Source: Photobacterium aquae (GTDB lineage: Bacteria; Pseudomonadota; Gammaproteobacteria; Enterobacterales; Vibrionaceae). From it: a stretch of 64,000 bases of DNA. Below, piece by piece: positions 49,005 to 58,504 of the stretch. A program made the position numbers and the translations under genes. Positions within the stretch are counted from its first letter, which is position 1. Each line of letters begins with the position of its first letter. The DNA lies in contig NZ_LDOT01000002.1 of the NCBI RefSeq assembly GCF_001029445.1, positions 620,001 through 684,000 of the forward strand. Reading direction: 5' to 3'. The notes under the pieces were generated by a model. The model saw only the letters and a program-made list of their open reading frames with translations. It was not told where the DNA came from and ran no database searches.

Positions 49005-50759
49005 ATGAAAAGTGATATTGAGATTTGCCGTGATACCACATTAACCCCTATCGAGACTATCGCCCAACAGGCAGGCCTACTGGCCGAGGACTTGACGCCA
49101 CAAGGTACCCTCAAAGCCAAGGTCAAACCAGCCGTACTCAAGCGCCTGGCCGATCGCCAAGAAGGCAAACTGATCGTCGTCACCGCAATTACGCCGACAC
49201 CGCTTGGCGAAGGCAAGACAGTAACCACCATCGGTTTGGCCCAAGGGCTGGCTAAAATTAATCGCTCCGTCATAGCTTGTATCCGCCAGCCATCGATGGG
49301 ACCGGTATTCGGCGTGAAAGGCGGTGCCGCTGGCGGCGGCTACAGCCAAGTTGCGCCGATGGAGAAACTCAACCTCCACCTAACGGGCGATATCCATGCT
49401 GTTACGGCCGCCCATAACCTTGCCGCTGCCGCACTGGATGCGCGCCTCTACCATGAACAGCGCCACGGCTATGAAGCCTTCAGCGAAAAAACGGGACTAA
49501 AAGCCCTGCGCATCGATATCAACCGTATCGTCTGGAAGCGAGTCATGGATCATAATGATCGTGCCCTACGGATGATCACTGTCGGCAAAAACGAGCCCGG
49601 CAAAGATATCAACGGAATCGAACGTGAGGACGGCTTTGAGATCTCGGCGGCCTCCGAGCTGATGGCCATTCTGGCCCTGTCGCATGATCTGGCTGACATG
49701 CGCCAGCGCATCGGTCGTGTCGTACTGGCTTATGATCTTGACGGCAACCCTGTCACTGCCGAGGATCTGCAAGTAGCAGGGGCGATGGCTGTCACCATGT
49801 GCGAGGCTATCGAGCCGACCCTGATGCAAACGCTCGAAGGGGTACCGACGCTGATCCATGCCGGCCCATTTGCCAATATTGCCCACGGCAACTCATCGAT
49901 CATTGCCGATCGTATTGCCCTGAAGCTGGCCGATTTCACCGTCACCGAAGGCGGCTTTGGCTCGGATATGGGCTTTGAGAAAGCCTGTAACATCAAGGCC
50001 CAGCAAGCCGGTCGCGGACCGGACTGTGCCGTTGTCGTTGCCACCCTGCGCGGCCTAAAAGCCAACTCGGGTCTCTACGATCTTCGCCCGGGACAAGCAC
50101 TACCAGATGCGATCTTCGAACCTGACAGCAAAGCTCTGGATGCCGGTTTTGCCAATCTAAAATGGCACATCAACAATGCCGCCCGCTATGGGGTACCTGT
50201 TGTAGTGGCGATCAACCGCTTCCCGCAGGATACAGAACAAGAACTGACGACCCTAAAGCGCATGATTGAAGGCGAGCAATTTGCTACCCCTGTAGAGGTG
50301 GCAATTAGCGAGGCCTTTGGCAAGGGTGGCGAAGGGGCCGTAGAGCTGGCCGACGCTGTCGTTCGTGCCTGCCAGCAACCCGCCAACTTCAAGCCGCTCT
50401 ATAACCTATCACAAACGCTGGAAGAGAAGCTGATGACCGTTGCCGAAGTCGGCTACGGCGGCCGAGGGGTCGAACTCTCCGAACTTGCCAAGCAGCAACT
50501 TGCCCAGTTCAAGGCTCAAGGCCACGACAACCTTGCGGTTTGTATGGCCAAGACCCCCCTTTCCATCAGCCATGACCCGGCCCAGAAAGGGGCTCCTCGC
50601 GATTTCATCGTTCCGATCCGCGAGCTCAAACTCTGCGCTGGGGCCGGTTTCGTCTATGCCCTATGCGGCAACGTAATGACGATGCCTGGATTACCTGAAA
50701 AGCCGGCTTATCTGGCTCTGGATTTGGACGAAGACGGCAATATTATTGGCCTAAGCTAA
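49005..50759 (+). CDS. fhs: Formate-tetrahydrofolate ligase
   Basis: A 584-residue enzyme that makes 10-formyl-tetrahydrofolate from formate, ATP and tetrahydrofolate. The P-loop-like [20 protein letters not shown] and the signatures [24 protein letters not shown] and [14 protein letters not shown] are present. ATG 49005 is preferred to TTG 48996. Its place after pflA, which supplies formate through PflB, and a PurR-like box upstream suggest that it channels fermentation formate into purine synthesis. E. coli lacks this enzyme. Confidence 0.95.
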   Translation: MKSDIEICRDTTLTPIETIAQQAGLLAEDLTPQGTLKAKVKPAVLKRLADRQEGKLIVVTAITPTPLGEGKTVTTIGLAQGLAKINRSVIACIRQPSMGPVFGVKGGAAGGGYSQVAPMEKLNLHLTGDIHAVTAAHNLAAAALDARLYHEQRHGYEAFSEKTGLKALRIDINRIVWKRVMDHNDRALRMITVGKNEPGKDINGIEREDGFEISAASELMAILALSHDLADMRQRIGRVVLAYDLDGNPVTAEDLQVAGAMAVTMCEAIEPTLMQTLEGVPTLIHAGPFANIAHGNSSIIADRIALKLADFTVTEGGFGSDMGFEKACNIKAQQAGRGPDCAVVVATLRGLKANSGLYDLRPGQALPDAIFEPDSKALDAGFANLKWHINNAARYGVPVVVAINRFPQDTEQELTTLKRMIEGEQFATPVEVAISEAFGKGGEGAVELADAVVRACQQPANFKPLYNLSQTLEEKLMTVAEVGYGGRGVELSELAKQQLAQFKAQGHDNLAVCMAKTPLSISHDPAQKGAPRDFIVPIRELKLCAGAGFVYALCGNVMTMPGLPEKPAYLALDLDEDGNIIGLS

Positions 50760-50787
50760 AACACGCGTTACCACGCATCGATAACGT

Positions 50788-50819
50788 AAAAAAAACGCCA
50801 GCGACTGCTGGCGTTTTCT
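50788..50819. terminator. Bidirectional terminator between fhs and the nucleoside transporter
   Basis: Stem AACGCCAGC / GCTGGCGTT with a GACT loop, A8 before and TTTT after. Confidence 0.88.
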
Positions 50820-50832
50820 CTATCTAAAACAA

Positions 50833-52086
50833 TTACAAGGCGAGGCTGATAAACAATCCTGCCACCGTCGCGTTGAGCAAGTTGGCGAGGGTTGCCGCCA
50901 CCAACGAGCGTACGCCCAGAGTGGCTATCTCATGATAACGGTTCGGTGCCATCATCCCCATACTGCCCAGCATCACCGCAATCGAACCAAAGTTCGCAAA
51001 GCCACACAACGCAAACGCAATAATCGCTTCCACGCGAGGCTCTAGCGCCCCACTGGTAATCAATGGTGCCAACTGAGAGAAGGCGACAAACTCGTTGATG
51101 GTCGTTTTGGTACCGAAAATCACCGCCATTTGCTGTGCGGCGTCAAAATCCCAAATCCCGGCCATATAGGCAAATGGCAAGAACAAGTAGCCGAAGACCA
51201 AATCAAGGCTCAATTGCGGCATCCCGAACCAACCGCCAACCAGTGATAGCATCCCGTTGATCATTGCAATAAGGCCAACGAATGCCAGCAACATCGCACC
51301 GATATTCAGTGCCACCCGCATTCCCTGTGTCGCCCCCTGAGCGGCGGCATCAATGGCATTGGCCGGACGATCCTCATCTTCGCTATTATCGCCGGTACAT
51401 GTGCTGGTATCTTCAGTCTCTGGAATCATCAGCTTGGCCATCATCAGGCCAGCCGGTGCTGCCATAAACGACGCGGCCAGAAGATACTCTAGCGGGATCC
51501 CCATCTGGGCATACCCCACCAGTACCGAACCCGCTACCGATGCCATGCCACCAACCATCACCGCAAACAACTGCGAGCGGGTCATGGTCGACAGATAAGG
51601 TCGGATCGTCAGAGGCGCTTCGGAAATACCCAAAAAGATATTGGCAGTAGCCGAGATCGACTCCGGGCGACTTGTATCTAGCAGGCGAGACAGTGCTCGG
51701 CCAAGGGTATTAACAATGAACTGCATGATACCCAGATAATAAAGCACCGAGACCAATGCGGAAAAGAACACCACAACCGGCAGTACCCGCAGGGCTAACA
51801 CAAAACCGCCGCCACCGAACAGTTCGAACATACGGTCAGAGACCAAACCGCCAAAGAGGAAACTGATCCCGTCATGGCTGTAATTGATCACTTGCTGGAC
51901 ACTGTCAGAAAATGAGGATAGGGCTTCACGGCCAAACGGGCTATACAGCACAATCGCGGCAAACGTCATTTGGATGGCCAAAGCCCCGAAAACGGTACGC
52001 CAATTAATACGATTACGTCGCTCGGAGAGCAGGAAAGCCAAAGCGATCAGTAGCACAACACCGATCAGGCTAGAAAGAACTTGCAT
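50833..52086 (-). CDS. Concentrative nucleoside transporter (NupC/CNT family)
   Basis: A 417-residue sodium- or proton-coupled nucleoside importer with the CNT fold (two re-entrant hairpins). The first hairpin reads IFLGISEAPLTIRPYL, where most transporters, including the V. cholerae structure model, have GQTEAP; the second has ALCGFANFGSIAVMLGSMG with the conserved Asn and Ser. An acidic, Cys-containing loop (ETEDTSTCTGDNSEDED) lies in the middle. The altered nucleobase-contact residues suggest a changed specificity. It is monocistronic. Confidence 0.88.
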   Translation of the reverse strand: MQVLSSLIGVVLLIALAFLLSERRNRINWRTVFGALAIQMTFAAIVLYSPFGREALSSFSDSVQQVINYSHDGISFLFGGLVSDRMFELFGGGGFVLALRVLPVVVFFSALVSVLYYLGIMQFIVNTLGRALSRLLDTSRPESISATANIFLGISEAPLTIRPYLSTMTRSQLFAVMVGGMASVAGSVLVGYAQMGIPLEYLLAASFMAAPAGLMMAKLMIPETEDTSTCTGDNSEDEDRPANAIDAAAQGATQGMRVALNIGAMLLAFVGLIAMINGMLSLVGGWFGMPQLSLDLVFGYLFLPFAYMAGIWDFDAAQQMAVIFGTKTTINEFVAFSQLAPLITSGALEPRVEAIIAFALCGFANFGSIAVMLGSMGMMAPNRYHEIATLGVRSLVAATLANLLNATVAGLFISLAL

Positions 52087-52801
52087 AGATTACTCATAAA
52101 AACAATTAGGCGTACTGTCTCCAGCCCTTTGCTATCACAACAGGCTATCGATCAAATCAAAGCACCGGAAATACAACCTAGGTACACTTCAGCCTGCAAT
52201 AAAACAGGCACCCAATGCACTCGTTTTCCTTCTGCTTTGAATCCTTGCTTCCCAGCAGCATTTTGTTCGTATGAATGAAAAAAACGGGGATTCTCGCGCA
52301 ATTTGCGAGTGGGCACGAAATATTCGTGCAATATTAGCGGAAGGAGAGTAAGGACTCCGCCCGGTAAGTGCAAGATACCCCGCACCAACCGCAGAAAAAA
52401 ACACCATATCGTTTGTTTGTTACCGCAAATATCCCTATCATCGCAGGCTCGAGGTGCAACAACGGCTGTTATCGCCATCATCGGCACGCCATTCCAACCT
52501 CATCCTGAAAGCACAATTGCGCCTTTTCTCGCGTTAAAAAAGCCAGTCCCCCCACCCAATAAAACTGGCACTAGCATTTCGTGCCTCATAACAGATAACC
52601 CTACCCGTAGCAAGCATAATCCCATGTAATAACTATGGGTAATAGATTGCTAGAGCCACTAATGCCTGCACTTCTGGACAGAGTTTGTCCGATTAGTGTT
52701 TTTTGGCAAAAAAGAGTCGGCAAGTCGTAACCAGATCAATTTTTTTTGTAACCAACCTGCTAATCTCAATCCAGCTCAATAAATATTAAAGGCCTATCAT
52801 T
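52087..52801. other. Long intergenic region with several small hairpins
   Basis: 715 bases with no credible gene; frames here read as low-quality overlaps. Hairpins cluster at 52294-52331: CTCGC-N7-GCGAG and the near-perfect GCACGAA-ATA-TTCGTGC. They would lie in the 5' leader of the nucleoside transporter on the minus strand. No riboswitch class was recognised. The right end must carry the yfbU promoter. Confidence 0.35.
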
Positions 52802-53302
52802 ATGGAAATGACAAACGCGCAACGCCTGATCCTCTCTAACCAGTACTACCTGATGTCAAAACTGACACCGGAAAATGCAGAAAAGTACCGTCGCCTTCAA
52901 ACAATCGTGGAACGCGGATACGGACTACAAATGCGCGAGCTCGCCAAAGATTTCGGCGACCTGCCTGAGCAAGATTGCCGCCAGGTTATCGACTTTATGG
53001 AAATGTACCACGCGATGCAGGAATCCTACAAAATGCTGGATGCCGACAAGCAACAGCAAGTTGACCAGCGCCGCCTGAACTTCCTTGGCTTTGATGCCGC
53101 AACCGAAGCCCAGCTAGTACACTACGTTCGCTTCCTGACTGAAGACGAAGGGCTGTACCCACAATTCGACAAGACTGAGCACATGTTCAACAGCCAGGTA
53201 CCGATGCTGGACAAATACCGTCGCATGCTGCAAACATGGCGCAACTGCCCGCGCCAGTATCACTTGTCAGTCAGCGAAATTCAGCAGATTATGAATGCTT
53301 AA
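52802..53302 (+). CDS. yfbU: YfbU family protein
   Basis: A 166-residue protein beginning [15 protein letters not shown], with [36 protein letters not shown] and a C-terminal [18 protein letters not shown], all matching E. coli YfbU. The biochemical function is unknown; E. coli YfbU has been linked to MazF-mediated cell death. In E. coli yfbU, yfbV and ackA are neighbours; here 9 kb of other genes separate yfbU from yfbV and ackA. Confidence 0.93.
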   Translation: MEMTNAQRLILSNQYYLMSKLTPENAEKYRRLQTIVERGYGLQMRELAKDFGDLPEQDCRQVIDFMEMYHAMQESYKMLDADKQQQVDQRRLNFLGFDAATEAQLVHYVRFLTEDEGLYPQFDKTEHMFNSQVPMLDKYRRMLQTWRNCPRQYHLSVSEIQQIMNA

Positions 53303-53321
53303 TTTGCATTTGGCCAAAGCC

Positions 53322-53350
53322 CAAACCGGTGCATAGCACCGGTTTTTTAT
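53322..53350 (+). terminator. Terminator after yfbU
   Basis: Stem AACCGGTGC / GCACCGGTT with an ATA loop and a run of T. Confidence 0.88.
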
Positions 53351-53550
53351 TTGCCCAATACCAATAACAAAAATGTGATCCCTCACGATAAAAACAAAAA
53401 TACAGAGTCAAAAATGACCCATCAAAAGAATCACTTGTCGTAAAAAGCGACTAAATCATCAATAATTTGATACGATCGAATTCCTACTCTCTGTTATCCC
53501 ACACTTTTGGTTAGTATATACAAGCCCTATCCCTGTCTGGCGACTTGAAC

Positions 53551-54816
53551 ATGATACGATTTCTGCTGATTGCCGTGTGTTTCCTATCGGCTTCTTGTTT
53601 TGCCAAGCCTAACAACCAACTGATCGTCCTGACGACTTTTACCCTAGAATCGCTTCAGCCACTGTTGGCAAAATTCAAGGAAGAGCATCCCTCTATGACC
53701 TTCACGATCCTCCACCGACGTGAGGTCGCGGGGCTCAGGCTCCTCGAACAAAACGACCATGACATCGATATTGTCATTTCGTCGTCACCTTCGCTATTCA
53801 ATTACCTCAGCGAACAAAACAGCCTGATGCCGCTTAACGCGCTCAATTACGACTCGGCTTTCCAGCGCCAGCGCTTCATGCAGCAAACGCTAGAGAACGT
53901 AGCCGTATTCGGCTATTCCGGTTACGGGCTGATGTGGAACGAAGACTACCTTGCCAAACACAATATCAAGGCCCCAGACTCTTGGGAGAGCCTGACCGAC
54001 CCGCAGTACTTCCGTCATTTAGTCATGAGCAGCCCTGCACGATCTGGGACAACCCACATCATGGTCGAAAATATCCTCCAACAGCACGGCTGGAAAAAAG
54101 GCTGGCAACTACTGCTGCAGATCGGCGGCAACCTGTCATCTGTTTCAGCCCGCAGCTACGGGGTTAGCGACACTATCTCCCGCGGCTTGGCCGGGATTGG
54201 CCCGATCATCGATAGTTATGCCTACAGACGTCAGGAGCACTTCCCGTTTATCGGCTTCCAGTACCAGCCAAACAGCCCATTGATGCCGAGCTATGTTGCT
54301 GCCGTTAATAACATCAACCCGGCGGCACACAGCATTGAGTTCATCCGTTTTCTGCTTTCTGATCAGGTGCAGCATACCCTGTCCAGCAGTAGCATGAACA
54401 AATATGCCTTGAAGCAGAACATGACCCAGCCGTTTGACGTCTCTCAGCTCAACTACCAGCTGATGCACCAACGGGGGATGATGGTCAAACAACTGTTTGA
54501 ACAGACAATCAACCAACAGCTTATCCGGCTCAATCAAGCATGGCAGCTCATCAACGAGGTCAAGCGCCTACCGCACCTGAACAATGCTGAAATGCGCCAG
54601 CTTAATCTGGCCATCAAGCTTGCCAGTACACCGCCAGTCACTGAGTCTCAAGCCCAAGACCCGCACCTACTCGCCGTTCTGACGATGGATCGTAACGACC
54701 TCACCACGGTGAAATACGCCAACCACTGGCGCCAATTGATGGGCGAACAACTTGAGCAGTCGATCGCCCTGTGCGAACGGTTGATCGAGCAATATGAAAA
54801 TAGGCGTAAAAACTGA
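53551..54816 (+). CDS. PgtC-like periplasmic substrate-binding/sensor protein
   Basis: A 421-residue periplasmic protein with signal peptide MIRFLLIAVCFLSASCFA and the fold of family 1 solute-binding proteins (LTTFTLESLQPLLAKFKEEHP, GLMWNEDYLAKHNIKAPDSWESLTDPQYF). It lacks transporter genes but is followed by a sensor kinase and response regulator. This matches PgtC of the Salmonella phosphoglycerate regulatory system, where the periplasmic protein presents the ligand to the PgtB kinase. A long C-terminal helical extension (QLFEQTINQQLIRLNQAW) may contact the kinase. Its stop overlaps the kinase start (TGATG). ATG 53551 is preferred to TTG 53545. Confidence 0.8.
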   Translation: MIRFLLIAVCFLSASCFAKPNNQLIVLTTFTLESLQPLLAKFKEEHPSMTFTILHRREVAGLRLLEQNDHDIDIVISSSPSLFNYLSEQNSLMPLNALNYDSAFQRQRFMQQTLENVAVFGYSGYGLMWNEDYLAKHNIKAPDSWESLTDPQYFRHLVMSSPARSGTTHIMVENILQQHGWKKGWQLLLQIGGNLSSVSARSYGVSDTISRGLAGIGPIIDSYAYRRQEHFPFIGFQYQPNSPLMPSYVAAVNNINPAAHSIEFIRFLLSDQVQHTLSSSSMNKYALKQNMTQPFDVSQLNYQLMHQRGMMVKQLFEQTINQQLIRLNQAWQLINEVKRLPHLNNAEMRQLNLAIKLASTPPVTESQAQDPHLLAVLTMDRNDLTTVKYANHWRQLMGEQLEQSIALCERLIEQYENRRKN

Positions 54817-57179
54817 TGCTATTGCGCAATACCATCGGCAACCGCCTAATTGGTGCCATCACTTTCATGGCCTTCCTCAACATCTGCGTCAGTGTCATTG
54901 CGATTGCCAACTGGGAAAGCCTCGATGGCCAAATCCAGACCATGGTCAGCAAAAATATGCCCACCCTACAGGCCAGCTACCAGCTCGAACGAAATACCGC
55001 TGGGCTGCAGGCGGCACTCAACCTGCTGAGCAACAATACCGATCCGATCATGCATGCGGATCTCAAACAAAATATTCTCGAAAAACTCGATCGCATCAAT
55101 GCGGCCATTGATCTGACCGCGACGCTCGAATCATACCCGGCGATCAAACACGAAAACCAAACTTTGCAGCAAGATATCAAGGTCTATGCCGACTTGCTCT
55201 ACCAACGCAACACCCACCTGTTTGTTCTGGCACAAACTGAAAACAACATCAAATGGCTCCATCAGGATCTCATTGACGAACTGACGCCAATTCGCCAGGA
55301 AGTCGAATGGCAACTCACCCGCATGCTGCCCAATGCGGTGGTATCGAGCACAGTCAATGATGTGATGACCGAGTTCTCGCTGATCCAAGCCATCACCGTC
55401 AAGGAGAACGAGCTCCACCAGTTGGTGCAAGAAATCATCCTTCAGCGCAAAGATCGGGATATCGGCAACGCTTTCTATTTCATCGGCTACAAGACCCAAG
55501 AAGTCAGTAGGATGAGCCAGAAGCTGAGTCACTATTCATCGACTGCGTCTTACCGCCAACTTTTGGATGAGCTGATCACTCTCGTGGAACCCGGAGGCCA
55601 ACTCGAAACCCAGTTGGTGCGCGACAATGCGTTGTATAACCAGATCCGTTCCTACGAAGAAAAAATACAGTCTCTATTGGGCCATCAGGAAGCTTTGACC
55701 CAGACGATGGTTGAGCATGAGGATGCCTCACTGCAGGCCCTCAACGAAAAAACGCGTCAATCAATCAACATCAGTAACCTGATTTTGTTTGGAATGATGA
55801 TTGTCACCCTATTCCTGTCGGTCATGCTGTCGATCTACCTCGTTGGCAAAGGAATCGTGAAGCGTCTCAACCTGTTGTCGCAGGATTTGTACGCGGTGGC
55901 CAACAACCAGCACAATGCCGAAATCCAAGTCAGCGGCGACGACGAAATTGGCCTGCTGGGTGACAACCTACGCCAATTCTGCCGCCAAATGCAGGAAATG
56001 CAGCAGAGCAATGCCCTCAACCTGATCAACAACACTCAGGCCAGTATCATCACCTCTGATCTCAATGGCAGAATAGAGTCGGTCAACCCAAGCGCCCAGA
56101 GTCTGTTTGCCCATGTCGAGCTCCCCCACACTCTCGCATTCTGGGAGCTATTCAGCCTCGCCATGCAACCCCGACTGCAATCTCTATTTGCCGCCGGTAG
56201 CCCGCTCTACCAACCACATGGCTGTAACCTGACGATCAAACAACCCAAAGGCGAAGACGACAACTTATACCTGCGCCTCGACTTCCGTTTGTTCAGTCAG
56301 GGACAAAAGGAAAAGGTCATCATAACCATGACTGACATTACCGAGCAGGAAAATGCTGCCCGCTGGCTGGAAAAAATGGTCAGGGAAAAAACCCACTCAT
56401 TAACAACCCGAAACCGCCAACTGCACGAAGAAATCGAAGATCGCAAGCGCATTGAACTGGATCTGCGAGACACCCAAGACGAGCTGATCCAAGCCGCCAA
56501 AATGGCCGTGGTCGGGCAGACCATGACGTCGCTGGCCCATGAGCTGAACCAACCGCTGTCCGCGATCTCGACCCATATCTTCACCGCCAAACTGGCCTTG
56601 GAGAAATCAAGAACAGACCAGTTGCCTGCCAGTTTGGAGAAAATTGATAATCTGACTTCTCGCATGAGTCGGATTATCAGTAGCCTGAAAAGTTTCTCCA
56701 AGAAACAGGGAGCTGACAAGCGACTACACCGAATCGATATCGAAGCGTCACTGCAGCAGGCCATGATGATTGTCGAAAGCCGAGCCAAGGTCCAGCAAAC
56801 GACCATCCACAATGAGCTTGAAAGCGGGCTCTACTGCATCGCCGATCAGGTCCAGTTCGAACAGATTTTGGTGAACTTGCTGGTAAATAGCTGCGACGCC
56901 GTCGCAGGTAGCGATGCCCGCCAGATCACCATTCATTCTCTTGATGCCGAGGCCGGGCACGTCCGCCTCGCCGTCAGTGATAGCGGCGACGGATTTGCCG
57001 CCGAAATTATGGAAAAACTCTTTGTTCCATTTACCACAACGAAAGAGGTGGGGCTTGGCCTTGGGCTGAGTATCTGCCGATCGATAATGAACCGCTTTGA
57101 CGGCGAGATCTATCTTGCCTCCAATCTACAAGGCGGGGCTATGGTCGTGTTGGAGTTGAAAAACGATGATAATGAATAA
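54816..57179 (+). CDS. PgtB-like membrane sensor histidine kinase
   Basis: A 787-residue kinase: TM1 at about 11-33, a long helical periplasmic domain, TM2 at 320-343, HAMP (about 344-396), PAS-like region (about 400-510), a coiled coil, then the DHp domain with phospho-accepting His575 in TSLAHELNQPLSAI and an ATPase domain with NLLVNSCDAV, DSGDGF and GLGLGLSI. The H-box type belongs to the DctB/PgtB kinases. It overlaps the PgtC-like gene by one base and the regulator gene by 14 bases, so the three are translationally coupled. Confidence 0.88.
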   Translation: MLLRNTIGNRLIGAITFMAFLNICVSVIAIANWESLDGQIQTMVSKNMPTLQASYQLERNTAGLQAALNLLSNNTDPIMHADLKQNILEKLDRINAAIDLTATLESYPAIKHENQTLQQDIKVYADLLYQRNTHLFVLAQTENNIKWLHQDLIDELTPIRQEVEWQLTRMLPNAVVSSTVNDVMTEFSLIQAITVKENELHQLVQEIILQRKDRDIGNAFYFIGYKTQEVSRMSQKLSHYSSTASYRQLLDELITLVEPGGQLETQLVRDNALYNQIRSYEEKIQSLLGHQEALTQTMVEHEDASLQALNEKTRQSINISNLILFGMMIVTLFLSVMLSIYLVGKGIVKRLNLLSQDLYAVANNQHNAEIQVSGDDEIGLLGDNLRQFCRQMQEMQQSNALNLINNTQASIITSDLNGRIESVNPSAQSLFAHVELPHTLAFWELFSLAMQPRLQSLFAAGSPLYQPHGCNLTIKQPKGEDDNLYLRLDFRLFSQGQKEKVIITMTDITEQENAARWLEKMVREKTHSLTTRNRQLHEEIEDRKRIELDLRDTQDELIQAAKMAVVGQTMTSLAHELNQPLSAISTHIFTAKLALEKSRTDQLPASLEKIDNLTSRMSRIISSLKSFSKKQGADKRLHRIDIEASLQQAMMIVESRAKVQQTTIHNELESGLYCIADQVQFEQILVNLLVNSCDAVAGSDARQITIHSLDAEAGHVRLAVSDSGDGFAAEIMEKLFVPFTTTKEVGLGLGLSICRSIMNRFDGEIYLASNLQGGAMVVLELKNDDNE

Positions 57180-58437
57180 CGATATTGAAGTATTGATCAT
57201 TGATGACGATCAGGACGTTTTGGAGTCCTACCAGCAATTGCTGGAGATGTCTGGCTATAAAGTTAAGGCCATTACCGATCCTACCCTAGTAACTACGCTA
57301 CTTCATAAAGACTGGCCCGGCGTAGTGGTCACTGACATGTACATGCCTGGCTTGAGCGGCATGGATTTACTTGACCATATTCAATCACTTGATCCTAAAT
57401 TACCGGTTATCATGATCACCGGTCACGGTGATATTCCGATGGCGGTCGATGCCGTCAAGCGCGGTGCGCTGGACTTCCTGCAAAAGCCTCTTCAGCCAGC
57501 CGAGCTGCTCGCCCTGCTGGATAAGCATTTGCCGGCCCGCAAATCTCACATTGCACAACGTTCGGCTATTTCCCAGTCCACCACCGACGTATTGCTCGGC
57601 GACAGCCCGCTGATCAGCAAAATCCGTGAAAAAATCACCCAAATCGCCCTGACCTCCAAGGATGTCCTGGTTGAAGGTGAAAGCGGTAGCGGCCGCCATA
57701 CCGTCACCAAGCTACTGCACCAGAACAGCACCCTGCACCGTGGTCCGTTCGTGGCAATCGTCGGTCACAGCATCTCCTGTACCGCCGACCTTCAGCGTGC
57801 GATGATCTCGGCACGTAGCGGCAGCCTGAGCCTGCATGATCCCCATGAAATGCCAATGGAGACCCAGCAGTGGCTGTGCCGCTTCCTGCTTGAGCAAGAG
57901 CGCCAGAACAAGAAAGAAGTCCGGGTACTGGCGATTACCGGTACGACACCAGAAAACCTTGTGGAGCAGGAGCGCTTGCTGCCAGAGCTGTTCTACTTCC
58001 TGAGTCAGGTTCGCTTCCAGCTGCCGCCGCTTCGCCAGCGCGTTTGCGATATTGCCCCGCTGTTCAAGTACTTCCTGAAACTGAGCTGCCAGAAACTGCA
58101 CAAGCCGATGCCGACCATCGACAAGGCCTATATCAATACCCTCAACCGCCATGAGTGGAACGGCAATGTGCTGGAGCTGAAAAACGTCGCCGAGCTGTAC
58201 GCCATTGGTATTGTAAAACTGACAGGCCAAGATCGCACCACACCTATCGAGCATATGAGCAGCCCGCTCGATGACTTGGTCGACAGCTACGAAAAGCAAG
58301 TTATCGAAGATGCACTCTACCTGTTTGCTGGCCGGATCAACGATGTAGCAAATTATCTTCAGGTCCCGCGCAAGAAATTGTATCTGCGAATGAAAAAGCA
58401 CAGCTTGGACAAAGCCGAATACAAAGCCCAGAGCTAA
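57166..58437 (+). CDS. PgtA-like response regulator with degenerate AAA+ domain
   Basis: A 423-residue regulator. The receiver is intact (acidic cluster at 13-15, phospho-acceptor Asp57, Lys107). The central domain resembles sigma-54 activators but is damaged: Walker A reads GESGSGRH (171-178) with Arg for the conserved Lys, the GAFTGA loop is missing, and the Walker B region GSLSLHD (219-225) is altered, while LPPLRQR (286-292) remains. The C-terminal Fis-type helix-turn-helix is near 385-418. It probably binds DNA without sigma-54 activation. Targets are unknown; no pgtP phosphoglycerate transporter gene is seen nearby. Confidence 0.82.
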   Translation: MIMNNDIEVLIIDDDQDVLESYQQLLEMSGYKVKAITDPTLVTTLLHKDWPGVVVTDMYMPGLSGMDLLDHIQSLDPKLPVIMITGHGDIPMAVDAVKRGALDFLQKPLQPAELLALLDKHLPARKSHIAQRSAISQSTTDVLLGDSPLISKIREKITQIALTSKDVLVEGESGSGRHTVTKLLHQNSTLHRGPFVAIVGHSISCTADLQRAMISARSGSLSLHDPHEMPMETQQWLCRFLLEQERQNKKEVRVLAITGTTPENLVEQERLLPELFYFLSQVRFQLPPLRQRVCDIAPLFKYFLKLSCQKLHKPMPTIDKAYINTLNRHEWNGNVLELKNVAELYAIGIVKLTGQDRTTPIEHMSSPLDDLVDSYEKQVIEDALYLFAGRINDVANYLQVPRKKLYLRMKKHSLDKAEYKAQS

Positions 58438-58446
58438 CGCCCCAAA

Positions 58447-58476
58447 CAAAAAAGCCCTGCACTCGCAGGGCTTTGA
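58447..58476. terminator. Bidirectional terminator between the regulator and porin genes
   Basis: Stem AAAGCCCTGC / GCAGGGCTTT with an ACTC loop and A-rich left flank. Confidence 0.85.
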
Positions 58477-58504
58477 CAATCATAATCGACTCGATGATGA
58501 GCGA

